This document shows positions 23,868 to 35,875 of a stretch of DNA of 64,000 nucleotides, in pieces. This stretch comes from Cucumis sativus. Taxonomy: Eukaryota > Streptophyta > Magnoliopsida > Cucurbitales > Cucurbitaceae. Every line of letters begins with the position of its first letter. Position 1 is the stretch's first letter. The stretch lies in contig NC_026655.2 in NCBI RefSeq assembly GCF_000004075.3, positions 5,146,001 through 5,210,000 of the forward strand, in the 5' to 3' direction. The notes under the pieces were generated by a model. The model was given only the letters and a program-made list of their open reading frames with translations, did no database searches and was not told where the DNA came from. The translations under genes were made by a program, and so were the position numbers.

Positions 23868-26216
23868 AAGGATCACATTACCTATATATATATGTTCAAA
23901 TCTATTCATGATGGATCTTTTTGAAAAGATGCGGAAGAAACATTTGATAAAATGTCAATAATTGATCCAACAAACACCATATATCTTATTTGAACAGTCT
24001 AGATCTTTAAAATTGATTTAATATATATGTATATATTTTAGTTAATCCCTTTCTTTTGCCGGTGAAAATTTCTAATATTATAGATCTGTATCTGAATTCT
24101 TGCCGTACTTTAAAAGTTTGCAGTGCAACTGTTAGGTGAGAAAAACTGAACCCTTGATCAAAGTTGATGTAATCTAGGATTTGTTTACGAGTACATAGTA
24201 TATTTTGGTAGCTGTAGTTCTTTTAAATATGCATTTTTTCATCGTAGTGAAGTTTTCTTCTCTACTTGTTACTTTTCCCGTAAGAATTTTCTAGTATAGT
24301 ATATATTATTTGCAATTTCCCTGTTTTATCTTTGTCGAATATTAATTTTCAACAGTGAATTCCAATTGTTTACCACGGAGATCGATGAGAATTTAGGGAC
24401 TTTTGAACATTGATTTCCAGCTTCTTCTTCTTCTTTTTTTTTTTTTTTTAATTTTTTTAAATGAGGTTTCTAATCATCCATAGACTGTAGAGCGTTCAAT
24501 AAAGAAAGCAAGAACAAAACACGCCTAGGCTTGACCTGCTGACCCCAAGGACATGAGCTAAACTATTTGAAAAGTATGACCATTGTGCTAGTCTGTGTAA
24601 TACTATAGCAATAACCACCCTTGCCCGAAATATTGAGCAACAAGGAGTAAGGACTAAGGACCGTGCAATCCTCGATGGAGCTTATTTATGATTTCGTATC
24701 GAAGTTGGTAAACAAACAAATAGGTGTTCAACGGACAACAAAGATTAATCTGGTTCGTGAAATACTTTTCTTTTGTGATCAATAATTCTGACTTTAATGA
24801 AAGTGAGAGAGCATACTACAGCTTCTCAAACGTCGTAGTCAATCACTGAAATGAAAGTCGAGAAGAACGGAAGGGGAGGGGTGAAACAACCTAACTTTTG
24901 GAACATACTACAATCTCAAGTCACAATCTTTTCTTTCATTTAAGTTTAGTATATTGGATGGAAAGAAAGTTGAAACTAGTAAAAAGACTAGTAATTCATA
25001 ACACAATGTAGAGAAGGAAACTAGAGTGGGTTAAAAGTCTCGTGATCTTTTGAGTATCAAGATGACCGATAAACTAACTACAACAACTTTACTAAGTTAA
25101 CGACAAAATGAGTACAATCTCAAAAGAGGGAAGCCAAACAAATGTTAGTTGGGATGTCTTAACATCTCATTAAGAACGTACAAACATCCTTTTTCAGCTA
25201 TATCTGTTCTCTTCTAGCTCCCTTAGCTTAGACTACTAGATTTTAAACTTACCATAAAGAAGGATTCACATTCTCTTTTATATTTTTCTTATTAGTAATC
25301 CTTCGGGACGAGGAATGATTTTGTCCTAAGAATCTATAAGATCTAGAGATGTAATTTAACCTTTAATTGAACTTTCTTCCTAGTTTTGTCACAGCATGGT
25401 CCAGTAATAAAAACCAGTTCTCCTACTTATAAACAAAAACCTTAACCTAATATTGACCTAGAGCATAGGAAATGAAGACAAAACCTATCTACAAAATGAA
25501 AACCTTGAAAAGAAGCATTAATGTTAGGCACTCAAGAAGGGGAAGAAATCAAGAGGAGCCAAGCAAAAAGATAGATTACTCTAGGAGAAAAGAGGAGCCA
25601 AACACTTGGCAGAAAATGAAGGGTTCAAACTCAAAGAAAAGAATGGGAGTGTCCTTTTGCAGACACACAGAGAGGAGGTGTTCAAAAAAGGATCTTCGTA
25701 CCAAATACATCTAACAAATTTCCCATTCAGTGGAGCACTTAAGGGAGCAGCTGAAAAAGGCCAAAATGCAATCTCTTGGAAAGTTACAAGCCTTGACCCA
25801 TGTGCTTTCCTCTATTTCCATCCTCTGCTGTTCTATTATTTATCTCTTTTCTTCCTTTTTGTGGAAAACTATTACCACTATCTCTCAAAATTATATCGAA
25901 CTTTTTACCATGTTCCTCTTTTTTTAACTTTTCCTCTCACCTTTTTGCCTAATGTTACTAACTTTACCATCCTCTTTTGCCCTATATTGGAGTAGGATGG
26001 ATGTTTCCTTTATTGGGTCACTGAGAAAGTTTTAAACTTGAAGGCTCAAAAAGGATATTTCTTTTCCCTAACAAGAATCTCTAATCATTTTTTTTGGAAC
26101 AAATTGCAAATACCACCTTCGAAGTATGATGGTAGTTGCAATCACACTCAAGTTTTTTATTGTACAAATCGATCCCCAAACTTCTACAAGTGTTAAAATT
26201 AGATCCTCAAACTTAC

Positions 26217-26373
26217 AAAACTGATAGAATGGTATGGTCATCTCTTATTTCATGAATTAGTCGATATTATTGAACTAGAGTCAAGATTTCTAGGATTAAG
26301 TTCATTATGCCCGTCTAGAAAATAAGGAAAAGAAAAAACTAAATTAAGATTAAAATACCATTCTATCAGTTTT
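26217..26373. repeat. Foldback: 19-bp perfect inverted repeat, 119-base spacer
   Basis: The arm AAAACTGATAGAATGGTAT at 26217-26235 is matched by its exact reverse complement at 26355-26373. The surrounding sequence (26095-26400) belongs to a dispersed AT-rich repeat of plant intergenic DNA. Confidence 0.85.
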
Positions 26374-27816
26374 CTTAGACCAAGTCCAAATTTTCAAATC
26401 ACAAATACTAATGATATTCTTTCCCCCTGAATTTTTTTTTCATGTTATTCTTGTTCAATTGTATGTCATCAACTACAAAATTTCATCCCTAGATACGAAG
26501 GTTTAACTTTTCAGTGAACAAATCAACAAAGAAATTTACATATTTACTTTCAGTAACAAAAGAAAAAAAAAATACAGTGACTTATACCTTCGAGATTGCC
26601 CTAACTCTATGTTGAATTCACCAATTCTTTTATGAATTCAACAGATCTTTTCAAATCTTGGGAGAAACTAGCTTCTCTAAATGAAAAGGAACATGATTTC
26701 AAAGGACCATAATGGAATAAAGGGGGGTAATGAAGGAATATGTTTTTTATTTTTAAAAATAAGGCAAAATTAGGGGAACTTCCAGGGGAGGAGCGGACAT
26801 TTTTTGAGAGAAAAGAAAGTTTTAAATAATCTCAATGATTTCACAAATACTTGCATTTTAGCCTTTTAGGGCTGGCAACTTATAAAGATATGTTCCAAAA
26901 AAGCATATGCCACATATGTACATTAATTTAGACTATACCCTATGGGTTTTTTCTTCTTTTAATAATATTATTATCAATTTTACTTTAGTGGGTGGCCAAG
27001 TAAAGAATCATCCCCAAATCCTACCAGAAATGACATCAAAACATTGTGTGAAAGAGAAATATCTCTTTCAGGTCCAAACCTTTTCTTTCTCCTTCATTTC
27101 CTCTCCAAATTTTTTTATTGGATGTGGAATATTAATGCCTCTTTGCAAACCAAATATTACCAGTGTAAAGAGAAAACCACCCCAAATAAATAAATAATTC
27201 TTTAAAAAAAACCCAATCAAATATAGATCCTGATTTACATTGAGTTGTCTTCCACTTTTAAGGAGAAAACAAAAACAGAAAAGAACAAAAGATAGAGCCA
27301 CTTAATCTGAGATTAAAGACCAAAATTTTCCTAGGATAAGTCTTGATTAATTGTATTTATAATTTTAAGTAAATAGTGCGTTGTCCGTTTTCTGGAAGCT
27401 GATTGTTGGTTCGTTCATGGAGAGGGGCCCGAGCAAGCCGTCACTGTCAATTAGAACCAAAAACAAAACCCCATTAGTTTGTTTTCTCAGCCAAAATGGA
27501 TTAAACCCATCTTAGATTTCATGTTTTTTATTCAATATTTGGTCGTCCATCAGTTGGTAGAGAGATATAATATCTGAATGGGATGAGGTCAAATTTGAAG
27601 ATGGTGAGTCTGTATTATGTAACAGTGAAAAAGCAAGTTCTGCTGTAGCTTCTATGCATGGCGGATAGAAATAAAATCTAGAAATAGAAGTCAATTAAAG
27701 GCTGTTTAGAACCATTTCCTACGTTTTACGTTCTCCAAAATTATACAGAGAAAGAACCAAAGTGGGCCATTTCTTGTCTCTCCCACTTTTTGCCAACAGA
27801 AAGAAAAAAATTCATC

Positions 27817-27824
27817 TATAAAAA
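27817..27824 (+). promoter_or_regulatory. TATA box of the WD40 gene
   Basis: TATAAAAA lies 52 bases before the ATG at 27869. A start site about 30 bases downstream would leave a leader of only some 20 bases. Confidence 0.6.
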
Positions 27825-27868
27825 GTTCCCCTAAGTCATCATCGGTCTTGAACAATCACTGCTTCCAA

Positions 27869-29020
27869 ATGGGAATTATGGAATACCATCAAACTTTTCA
27901 TAATTCTGATACATATTTTGATCAATCTTACTCTTCTTCTTCATTTTCTACTTCTTCGTCTTCTTCATGTCAAACTACTTTCAAAGGCCATTCTTCTTAC
28001 ATCTCTTCTCTAACTCTCGCCGGAAAGTTTCTCTACTCGGGTTCCTCCGACAGAGAAATCCGATCATGGAGACGAAACTTATCGCAAAATTGTGAAGAAA
28101 ATCAGGAAGAATTCCAAAACAATATGGTTACAGCCGGACATGGTGCAGTCAAATCCCTTGTGGTTTCTTCTGACAAACTTTACAGTGCTCATCAAGACCA
28201 TAAAATTCGTGTCTGGAAAATCTTTAATGATTTCGATCACCATCAAAAGTACACTCGCTTAGCTACTCTCCCGACGCTCGGCGATCGGACGGCCAAGCTT
28301 TTGACTCCCAATAATCAGGTCCAAATCCGACGGCACAAGAAATGCACATGGGTTCATCATGTTGATACGGTTTCAGCTCTTGCTCTGTCAAACGATGAGT
28401 CACTTCTCTATTCCGTCTCGTGGGATCGGACCCTCAAAATCTGGCGAACTTCCGATTTCAAATGCCTGGAATCCGTCGCCGGAGCTCACGATGACGCAAT
28501 AAACGCCGTCGCGCTCGCCGGAGACGGTGACGTATACACTGGATCAACGGACAAGAGGATTAAAGTGTGGAGGAAAAACCCAGATGGGAAAAGACATTTT
28601 TTGGTCCAAACACTTGAAAAACACAGCTCGGGAATTAATGCCTTGGCTCTCACCGAAGATGGGTCGGTTTTATTTTCCGGCGCCTGTGACAGATCGGTTT
28701 TGGTTTGGGAGAAGGAGGAAGGAGGTGGGCTAATGGAGTTGGTAGGTGTGTTGAGAGGCCATTCGAAGGCGATATTGTGTTTGGCTGTGGTGTTGAATTT
28801 TGTCTGTAGTGGTTCGGCGGACAAAACGATAAGAATTTGGAAGAAGGCTGTGGCCGGAAATTATGTGTGTTTGAGGGTTTTGGAAGGGCATAACGGTCCG
28901 GTCAAGTGTTTGGCGGCGGCGGTTGATCGGTTCAACCCAAACGACAGTTCGTTTATGGTTTATAGTGGTAGTTTGGACTGTGATATTAAGGCTTGGCAGA
29001 TTTCTGTTCCTCTTGCTTAG
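27869..29020 (+). CDS. JINGUBANG-like seven-WD40-repeat protein
   Basis: An intronless gene of 383 residues (stop TAG 29018-29020). The open frame continues seven codons upstream without an ATG, so ATG 27869 (MGIMEYHQTF) is the first possible start, with a second Met three codons on. After a Ser-rich N-terminus, seven WD40 repeats run at about 38-69, 89-117, 162-193, 204-235, 250-281, 296-324 and 338-376. Clear blades include YSGSSDREIRSW, YSVSWDRTLKIW, YTGSTDKRIKVW and CSGSADKTIRIW. The LPTLGDRTAKLL insert followed by VQIRRHKKCTWVHHVDTVSA between blades 2 and 3 is the hallmark of the plant JINGUBANG subfamily. JINGUBANG itself restrains pollen germination and tube growth. The subfamily has many paralogues, so the exact role is unknown. 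Confidence 0.9.
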   Translation: MGIMEYHQTFHNSDTYFDQSYSSSSFSTSSSSSCQTTFKGHSSYISSLTLAGKFLYSGSSDREIRSWRRNLSQNCEENQEEFQNNMVTAGHGAVKSLVVSSDKLYSAHQDHKIRVWKIFNDFDHHQKYTRLATLPTLGDRTAKLLTPNNQVQIRRHKKCTWVHHVDTVSALALSNDESLLYSVSWDRTLKIWRTSDFKCLESVAGAHDDAINAVALAGDGDVYTGSTDKRIKVWRKNPDGKRHFLVQTLEKHSSGINALALTEDGSVLFSGACDRSVLVWEKEEGGGLMELVGVLRGHSKAILCLAVVLNFVCSGSADKTIRIWKKAVAGNYVCLRVLEGHNGPVKCLAAAVDRFNPNDSSFMVYSGSLDCDIKAWQISVPLA

Positions 29021-29274
29021 ATTCACAACTTTTTTTTTTTGGTTGAGGGATTTGTGTATATATTATTAAAGAGTTTAGTTGGATTTCAGTTTCCTTTGGT
29101 GTTTTTTAGAAACAGTCGCTTGATGTGCAAGTGAGTGATCCTTATGCCAAATTGGAGGAGGTTTGCCTTTGGATCATCTAATATGAAGATGATTAGTTAT
29201 TAGTTTGTGTGGTATAGAAAGAATAGTAATATTATAAATTATGGTTGGACAAGAAAGTGAGTGTACGTCAAAAT

Positions 29275-29340
29275 GAACATAACTTAATTGACATTTGAAT
29301 GTCTTCGTACAACTAAAAGTTTATGGTTCAAATCTATTAC
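29275..29340 (+). repeat. tRNA-like dispersed repeat, copy 1
   Basis: It reads CATAACTTAATTGACAT (box A-like), spacer, then GGTTCAAATCT (box B-like). It aligns along its length with the copies at 34765, 40670, 42270 and 30705. The arms do not fold as a functional tRNA. Confidence 0.5.
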
Positions 29341-29949
29341 TAAAACAAGTAGACAACTGCACAAAGATAAGTGTAGCTCAAGATGCATTTAGACACTATC
29401 TTATACATAAGTCGAGAAAGTTAGAATATAGTTTCTTATAGTTTGATAAAATCCTCATAGATAGTTTTTATTGAATCAATCGTAGACACTATTTATGAAT
29501 CTTTTATCAAATTACCAGAACTAAATTCTAACTTTTGCAAATTCATATAATCAAATTTACAATTTAATCTATTATATAATCGATTTAAAATAGTTATTAT
29601 AGTTTGGATCTTATAAATAACACCAAACCAAAATATCATCTCAAGGATCTAATGTTTGAATTGCCAATCTAATTTGGATAAGTTAATCCAATATTTTAGT
29701 TTCTTTTTATTACGAGGAGATAGCTTGTTTCTTTGTTCCTATATAATTATATATGAAGATATATAAGTTTAGTTTTAAATTTAGGATTATTTTTGCTTGT
29801 ATTTAATAAGTGTTTAAACTTGTAGCTAATTTGTATCTAATTAGTCATTACAACTTTCAATTTTTTTTTCCTTTTTAGATATTTTTGAGCAACTTACCAT
29901 TATTAAATCATGTATTTGTTAAATCAATTTTTGTATAACAGATCCTAAC

Positions 29950-29950
29950 T

Positions 29951-29978
<28 letters not shown>
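29950..29978. repeat. (TA)n microsatellite
   Basis: An uninterrupted TA run of 29 bases in the 3' flank of the WD40 gene. Confidence 0.95.
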
Positions 29979-29983
<5 letters not shown>

Positions 29984-30704
29984 CATTGTATATAAATTAA
30001 AGCAAATGAAAAGGAGTTCTAAAAGTTAAAATTTTATTTAATCCACTTAAAAAGTTCAGAGAACAGTTAGATTAAACCTATAATTTATCATGTAGTATTG
30101 TGTCTTTATGGGACAAATATTGAATTGAAATTAAGAGAATGGTTTCACACAAATGTTTTTGTTTTTCTTTGTTAGATATTATCTTGTTGCCTTTTCTTTT
30201 ATCCCTGTCAATTGATTTTGATAAGACAATAGAATGAAATAAAGTTTGATAAATGATAATCACTTTTATGTCTTACAAATAAGCAAAGCTTAAATTATGA
30301 AATTATTAACTTTTGGTAGTGACTTTAGGCACCTGTGGACCTGATGCCAACTTACATAATTGGATCTATAGTCTAAATGTTTAGTTAGCGTATAACATTG
30401 TTGTATTATTTAATGAAAGTTTTATCTAACGAGACAAAAACTATATTAGAATGTGTTTGATTTACAATATTAATAAGTTCAAATTTAAATTTACAAACTT
30501 TTCAGAGTTATTTTTCTTGTACATGAAACTTCTCTTGGTGAAGGATTCAAAGCTTTAACTTTTTTTTTTTTTTTGTTAGATTTATGTACCTTAATCAACT
30601 ATGTTATTTATAATAGTTAACATTTTATTGTGTAGTTTATATGTATAACATAAATCTAGAATATTTAAGGTCATCCAATGCCTACTTTTTTATTTTTACC
30701 ATAT

Positions 30705-30780
30705 TTGAGGCATGAGATTGAATCTTAAATCTCAAAGTTGATTTATACATTGATGCTAGTTATATTATATTCATGTTGGC
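30705..30780 (-). repeat. tRNA-like dispersed repeat, diverged copy
   Basis: On the minus strand it reads ATATAACTAGCATCAATGTAT, then CAACTTTGAGATTTAAGATTC, parallel to the better copies but with a damaged box B. The assignment rests on order and spacing of shared words. Confidence 0.35.
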
Positions 30781-31497
30781 GTTGCTGGTCATTTAAACTA
30801 TATTCAACGCATTTAAACCATATTCAACGAAGATGTACTTTTGTTTCAATTTATGGTATTTTTGTCCACTCTATTTCTTCATTTAGTAAAAGGTTCTATT
30901 TATTTTGGTTTATTTCCAATTAATGTTGCAACCCATGGGGAAATTTGAACTTAAAGAATGCTCCATATTTGTATAAGCCCTCATTTATCATGTTCTCACT
31001 TCCGACCTTACCTTTTCTATGTAATTAGCTGTGATTATGAATATGTTTATGTTTATACCTTAATATGGGATAAAGTTTAATGGGATGCTTTTGATTTATA
31101 TGATTTCTTCTTTAAAAAGTTAAATCGTGGGTACACTTTTGTAAGAAAACTCAATAAACCATGAAACTCGTATTAATTTTTCTATACTCACAAGCATATA
31201 GGCGTGAGGAAGAAGCTAATATTCTAATTTATTATCAAAATTGAACTAAAAAGTAAAAAAAAAAAAAAGAACAAACAAATAGAATCAAAATACATTGAAT
31301 TATTTTGCACCAACAAAGAGAAAAAAAACGTGTCTAGAATAAAATTACATAAGCTTCGAATATTACTCATATTCACATTTGCGAAAAATAATTATGTCTA
31401 AAGTAATAATTTAATTCTAAGCATAAAACAGTAACCAAATTAATAAAAAAAACGTGTAATCATGCAAAAATAAAATAAAGCTCTTATTGCAAAATTG

Positions 31498-31519
31498 TTT
31501 TTTTTTTTTTTTTTTTTTT
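31498..31519 (+). repeat. Poly-T tract of 22 T
   Basis: Uninterrupted T run. Confidence 0.95.
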
Positions 31520-31721
31520 CATTTTGAAAATTTTGCTTTTACAATTCCTTGACATGATTTTTACCTCTTCAGAAAAAGAAAAAACATCACAATTATTAGT
31601 CCTAAGCTAATCTTTAATACTCATAATAAGAAAAAATTGGAAACACAATGCATGCTTAGCAAAAAAAATTCCAAGGATTTTCCAATTTTGGTTTAGATTT
31701 TGAAAACGTGTAAGAGGCAGA

Positions 31722-31725
<4 letters not shown>

Positions 31726-31764
<39 letters not shown>

Positions 31765-31774
31765 GTATATATAT
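31726..31774. repeat. Compound (TA)n(TATG)n(TA)n microsatellite
   Basis: A TA run is interrupted by about four ATGT units and then resumes. The tetranucleotide core probably arose by point change and slippage within a TA tract. Confidence 0.9.
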
Positions 31775-34764
31775 ACTCTTAAAAAAACTCACGATTATAA
31801 TTAAGATTCTTTAAAAATCATTGAGAAAGAGATCATAATAGACATAAACCTGCATCAGTTCACCATCTGTGGTTGCAATAATTTAGGAACAAAATATGTA
31901 AAAGTTGAAACTCTATGCCTAATTAGGTGGGTCCAAGCAATTGAAGTGAATGGGAGCATGACTCTTCATAACATAGGTACACTTAAACACATTAAAAATG
32001 CTATAAAAATAAACCATATAACACTTATATCAACAATCAATAAAATACTAACAATGAATATTATTCTTTTCAGTGAAACCTTCTACCATTGGAATATATG
32101 ATTATATGCAAATTCACCAAAAACACCGACTAAATACCAAACTAAAGTTTTCTTTTTCTTTAATAAGAAAACAATAACTTTTTATCTCCCAAACTACAGG
32201 ACGCAACTCATCAATTTGTATATTTGTTGAGAGGGTGAAGGGTCAAATTGAAAATAACAATAGTAATAAGAAGACGGAAGAAAAAAAAAAGGGAGGAAAC
32301 CACACGACCCTTCTTTTGCAACACCTTTATTTATTTATTTTAAGACTTTTCCCTTTCAACCAGACCCTTTTTTCTTTTTGGAATTGGGTTATTGAGAAAA
32401 ATTATGCAAAATAGCTTCTTTACAAACAAGAATTAGTTGGATTGTGGGGTTCTATTGGTAAAAAAAGAAATAATATAGGGGATGGACCATAATTAAAATA
32501 CTAATGCTACTGACGTTCACACCTATAATAATAATATGAATGATCTTAATTCTAAGAAGTGTCAACATTTTCAGCACCTATCCTCTTTATCCTAAACAAA
32601 TAAAATAAAAAATAAAAAGATAGAGAATTTACCATATAACTAATAAAATGTTCACATCAAAGTCCAAATTGGATGCATTGACACAAAATATTTAAGGCCA
32701 AAGAAGAAAGTAATGAACAATAGAAGAATTATAGATTATATTGAATAATTGAAAGAGGAGGTGACATCAGAAAAGGGCTTTCTTATATTTTAAAAAGGGT
32801 TATAATTATATACTATGCGCTAACGTGGCAGGCCAATATCATAAAAAGATCTAGTGAAAATATCTTCACCTGAAGCAATATGTTATAAAATTATAGGTAG
32901 AAAGACTTTTGGGAACTACTTAGCATATTTACAATCTACAAAGTCTGATGTTTGAGGGAGGTTAGGAAAGGGTCATTTTTCACATATCTACCTAATTCCC
33001 CCCCTTTGATTTTCCACTTTTTTTAAAAAAAAATTCTTCTCTCCAAAAAGAAAGTACTCGGTTCTCACGAAACAACCTTCCTTTCTCTTTATTTATTTCA
33101 TAATCTTTCTTTCTAACTACTATCATTAGCACAACTTGAGGTTGAAGCATCCATTCCTTTCCTTCAACCATTTAAATTCTCATCCTAAAGCTGTTTGATC
33201 TAAATAAATCATATTCTTCCAGCTTTAAGTACGTTTGACATGTTTGGAGAGTACTCACACTAACATACTCCAATTCTTAAGTATAGTTTCCTTAAGTTAG
33301 TACATGAAAGTATGAACCTGCATATTTATTAAGTGACTTCTCCTTCTTATTTTTTTAATCAATTTTTTACAACCAACGATAAACTTAATTTTACAATTCT
33401 ACGCCTCAAAAAGTACTTTACCAATGCAACATATTAATCTCAGCCTTGTTAACTCCATTCAGGTGGCCAAATGCCCCCTTAAGTGTTCAATTTGGTTAGG
33501 TATAGAGAGAATCACTTGTCCAATGAAGTTGGTGGAATGGAATGTGGCTATTTATAAGATTCATTCTTTCACTTTCTTTGACTCCCACTCAAAATATGTG
33601 CAACAGTGGACTCAACTCGATCATTCCTCTTAATGGAGCTCAACCCAACGATCCAAGGGTTTGAATTTTCCTTTTGAGACATGTGAAGCCCATTAAGGTT
33701 TCGGAATGCCATTGTTCTTGGGGGCTACCTTGGGGCTTGGGCAACCCTAAACAGTAACAAACTCAAAAATTTTACTATTCAACTAAGTAATGGAATAGAT
33801 ACACCTATGTCTAGAAGAGAGAGAAAAGAAACTATATTATCCTCACGATAACTAACTTGAAAACCAATATTAGCCCATGGGGGAAAATGTAATTCACTTA
33901 CAATATAAAGACTAATTGAATACCTTGGAGTGCGAGGACTGAAATGACATGTTTAAATCTTATTTAATCATTCACCACAAAGTAATCGACAAAAAGTGTA
34001 AAAAAACAATACAAGATAAAAGGATGAACAGGATTCTTCTATAAAAAACCTGTCCCCTAAGCCTAGAAGATATTTGCATGTAGTTTGAAATAAACAATCT
34101 TATCTCCAACAATAAATACGTTACTTTTGACTAAAGATAATGGTGTAAATTAATTCCAAACTTGGCTGCTTAGCTAAAATTCATCATCGAATAAGACATC
34201 GCATCCAAATTTCTATTTATTAACAAGTTTAATTATATACTTTAAACTCAAATCAGGTTAATCTAGCAATTATAAGTACAGCTTATAGCCTTTATACCTG
34301 GCGACATGGTTTATCAACCTTTTCCTCTGAGCGAATCTTTCCAAGCTGGGTTCAGCACGGTTTATTCCTTTGTCGTTGGTGCAGTGCAATAATAGGTAAC
34401 TTGACATAAGAGAAACGATTAGATGGCAAAGCAACTTACAGCATCGCATCCATGAAAAGCTAACGAGGAAGATTAAGAAACGTCCATCTTATCGGATGGT
34501 CAGAAGTCTTTACCTGTAAAATATTCCAAAAAGCAACTCCTCGTGCCTAAACAAGGATTATGGCAAGCATATGGCTAATGATTTAAATACCATAATTTTA
34601 TATATTTTAAATACTCACTTTTTTTAAGAACTCAATTTATTTTGTACTACTCTTGGAAAAATAATAGTTCATACAAAAAGGTAAATATAGTACTAGATTT
34701 ACAAACCTGTGAACCCAATGATCTTGAAAGCCTCTAGTAGATTAACAACATTTTTAACAACACG

Positions 34765-34840
34765 TGGGGCAGAAGAATCGAACCTCCAACATTAAAGTCG
34801 ATGCTACACGTTTTATGTCAGTTGAACTATGCGCATTTTA
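34765..34840 (-). repeat. tRNA-like dispersed repeat, copy 2
   Basis: On the minus strand it reads GCATAGTTCAACTGACAT (box A-like), then about 25 bases, GACTTTAATGTTGGA and GGTTCGATTC (box B). This is the best preserved copy. It lacks the acceptor and anticodon stems of a working tRNA. Confidence 0.55.
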
Positions 34841-35875
34841 GATTGTAGTCTTACAACTTAGAGCTAAATACATATATTGTCACCAGTGGCAGTATACTTA
34901 GAGGAAAGACAACAATAGATAGATTTCTAAAAAATTAGTTAACAACAGACAAGCAAAATAGCAGAGAGGGGTTTCACCAATTGCCCCCTTAATCATGAGC
35001 TTCCTCAATCATAGTCATGCCTATTTTTGGAACTTTAAATGGGATATAAAATAAATAGAGTTTACAGACTTAGCGAAGACTAGAGAATTTGAATAACTTG
35101 ATGAAGGTATGTGGCGAGATGGAGAAAGAAATAAACGTGCGTGTACTCTTAAGCGGGTGTTGAAGGAATAAAATATACGTCTAAACACAAAAGCAGGTGT
35201 TGAGGAATAAATGATTATTACCGATTTAATTCTGAAATCTGTAAAAAAAAAATTATTCGGGGTGGATCTATGTTTTTCACGCACAATAAACAACATGATT
35301 GCAGGTGAGAAAGGAAATTTCTTGAAGCAAACGATGAGGTGTTTTCGTGTGTGCTAAATTTGTCTATGTTCGGGAGACTTTTTTTATTAGATTTGCACAT
35401 TTCGATAAACATTTCTTTACCCGTTTGATTTGTTGTTTGGGGTCAAGTGCTTTTGTAGTTAAGTAGAGTTTATGCCCTATTTTAGGTATTTTATTGATTT
35501 GGTTCTGGAAATTTTTTTAGCTGGATGCGATTGAGAGTGATACGAATTACACATCCCTTCCTTTCAAGGGTGGAGTTAAGTATGTCGGTGTAGAGAAAGA
35601 GATGGACTTGATGAGGATAATGGGGGGAGGGAGAAAAACCAACACGTAAATCCAAAATGGACGGTGAATAAATAAATGCTTCATAGTAGTTCAATAAACA
35701 AATGTCACTTAAGAATTATTCAGCGTGAAATGACATTTGATATGCACAACAAATAAAAAGGTGCCTATCTTAAGGTAATATAATCACATTCTTGAAGCAT
35801 TTTGCATACTAAACAGCCGGTTGACGCTGTGAAGAACACATGAATTGAAACCAAAGTGAACGCCCACAGAATCTA

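Larger units (their letters stand above)
19936..27868. other. Gene-poor region between DEL1-like and WD40 genes
   Basis: Nearly 8 kb with no gene I can support. It holds a 29-bp tandem duplication (20905-20962), a (CTT)n tract near 22586-22608, a (CTT)n/poly-T tract at 24421-24450, a possible small ORF (23694-23867) and a foldback at 26217-26373. The stretch 22140-22800 has a leader-like look (CT-rich, several short ATG frames, GT/AG signals) and might be a noncoding transcript, but nothing in it is diagnostic. The last 100 bases carry the WD40 gene's TATA box. Confidence 0.5.
29021..35875. other. Gene-poor region between WD40 and RsmG genes
   Basis: About 6.9 kb with no supported coding sequence. 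It holds tRNA-like dispersed repeats (29275-29340, 30705-30780, 34765-34840), a (TA)n tract at 29950-29978, a 22-T run at 31498-31519 and a compound microsatellite at 31726-31774. A TATTTATAAG motif near 33550 and GCCCATTA near 33688 look promoter-like but no reading frame follows. Confidence 0.5.

Noticed and set aside
25472-25995. Overlapping frames of 80 and 129 codons
   Set aside because: Basic or Phe/Leu-rich low-complexity peptides, with no partner exons and no family motif.
27548-27610. GTTGGTAGAGAGAT followed by GGTCAAATTTG, tRNA-like
   Set aside because: Wrong spacing and no stems. It lies just before the WD40 promoter and looks like chance.
28486-28824. Minus-strand frame inside the WD40 gene
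   Set aside because: A shadow of a strongly supported coding sequence on the other strand.
33424-33633. 69-codon frame after a TATA-like word
   Set aside because: No domain, no conserved composition and no exon continuation. The promoter-like words around it are too weak to support a gene.
34765-34840. Possible tRNA gene on the minus strand
   Set aside because: Box A- and B-like words are present but acceptor and anticodon stems do not form. It is one of several diverged dispersed copies.
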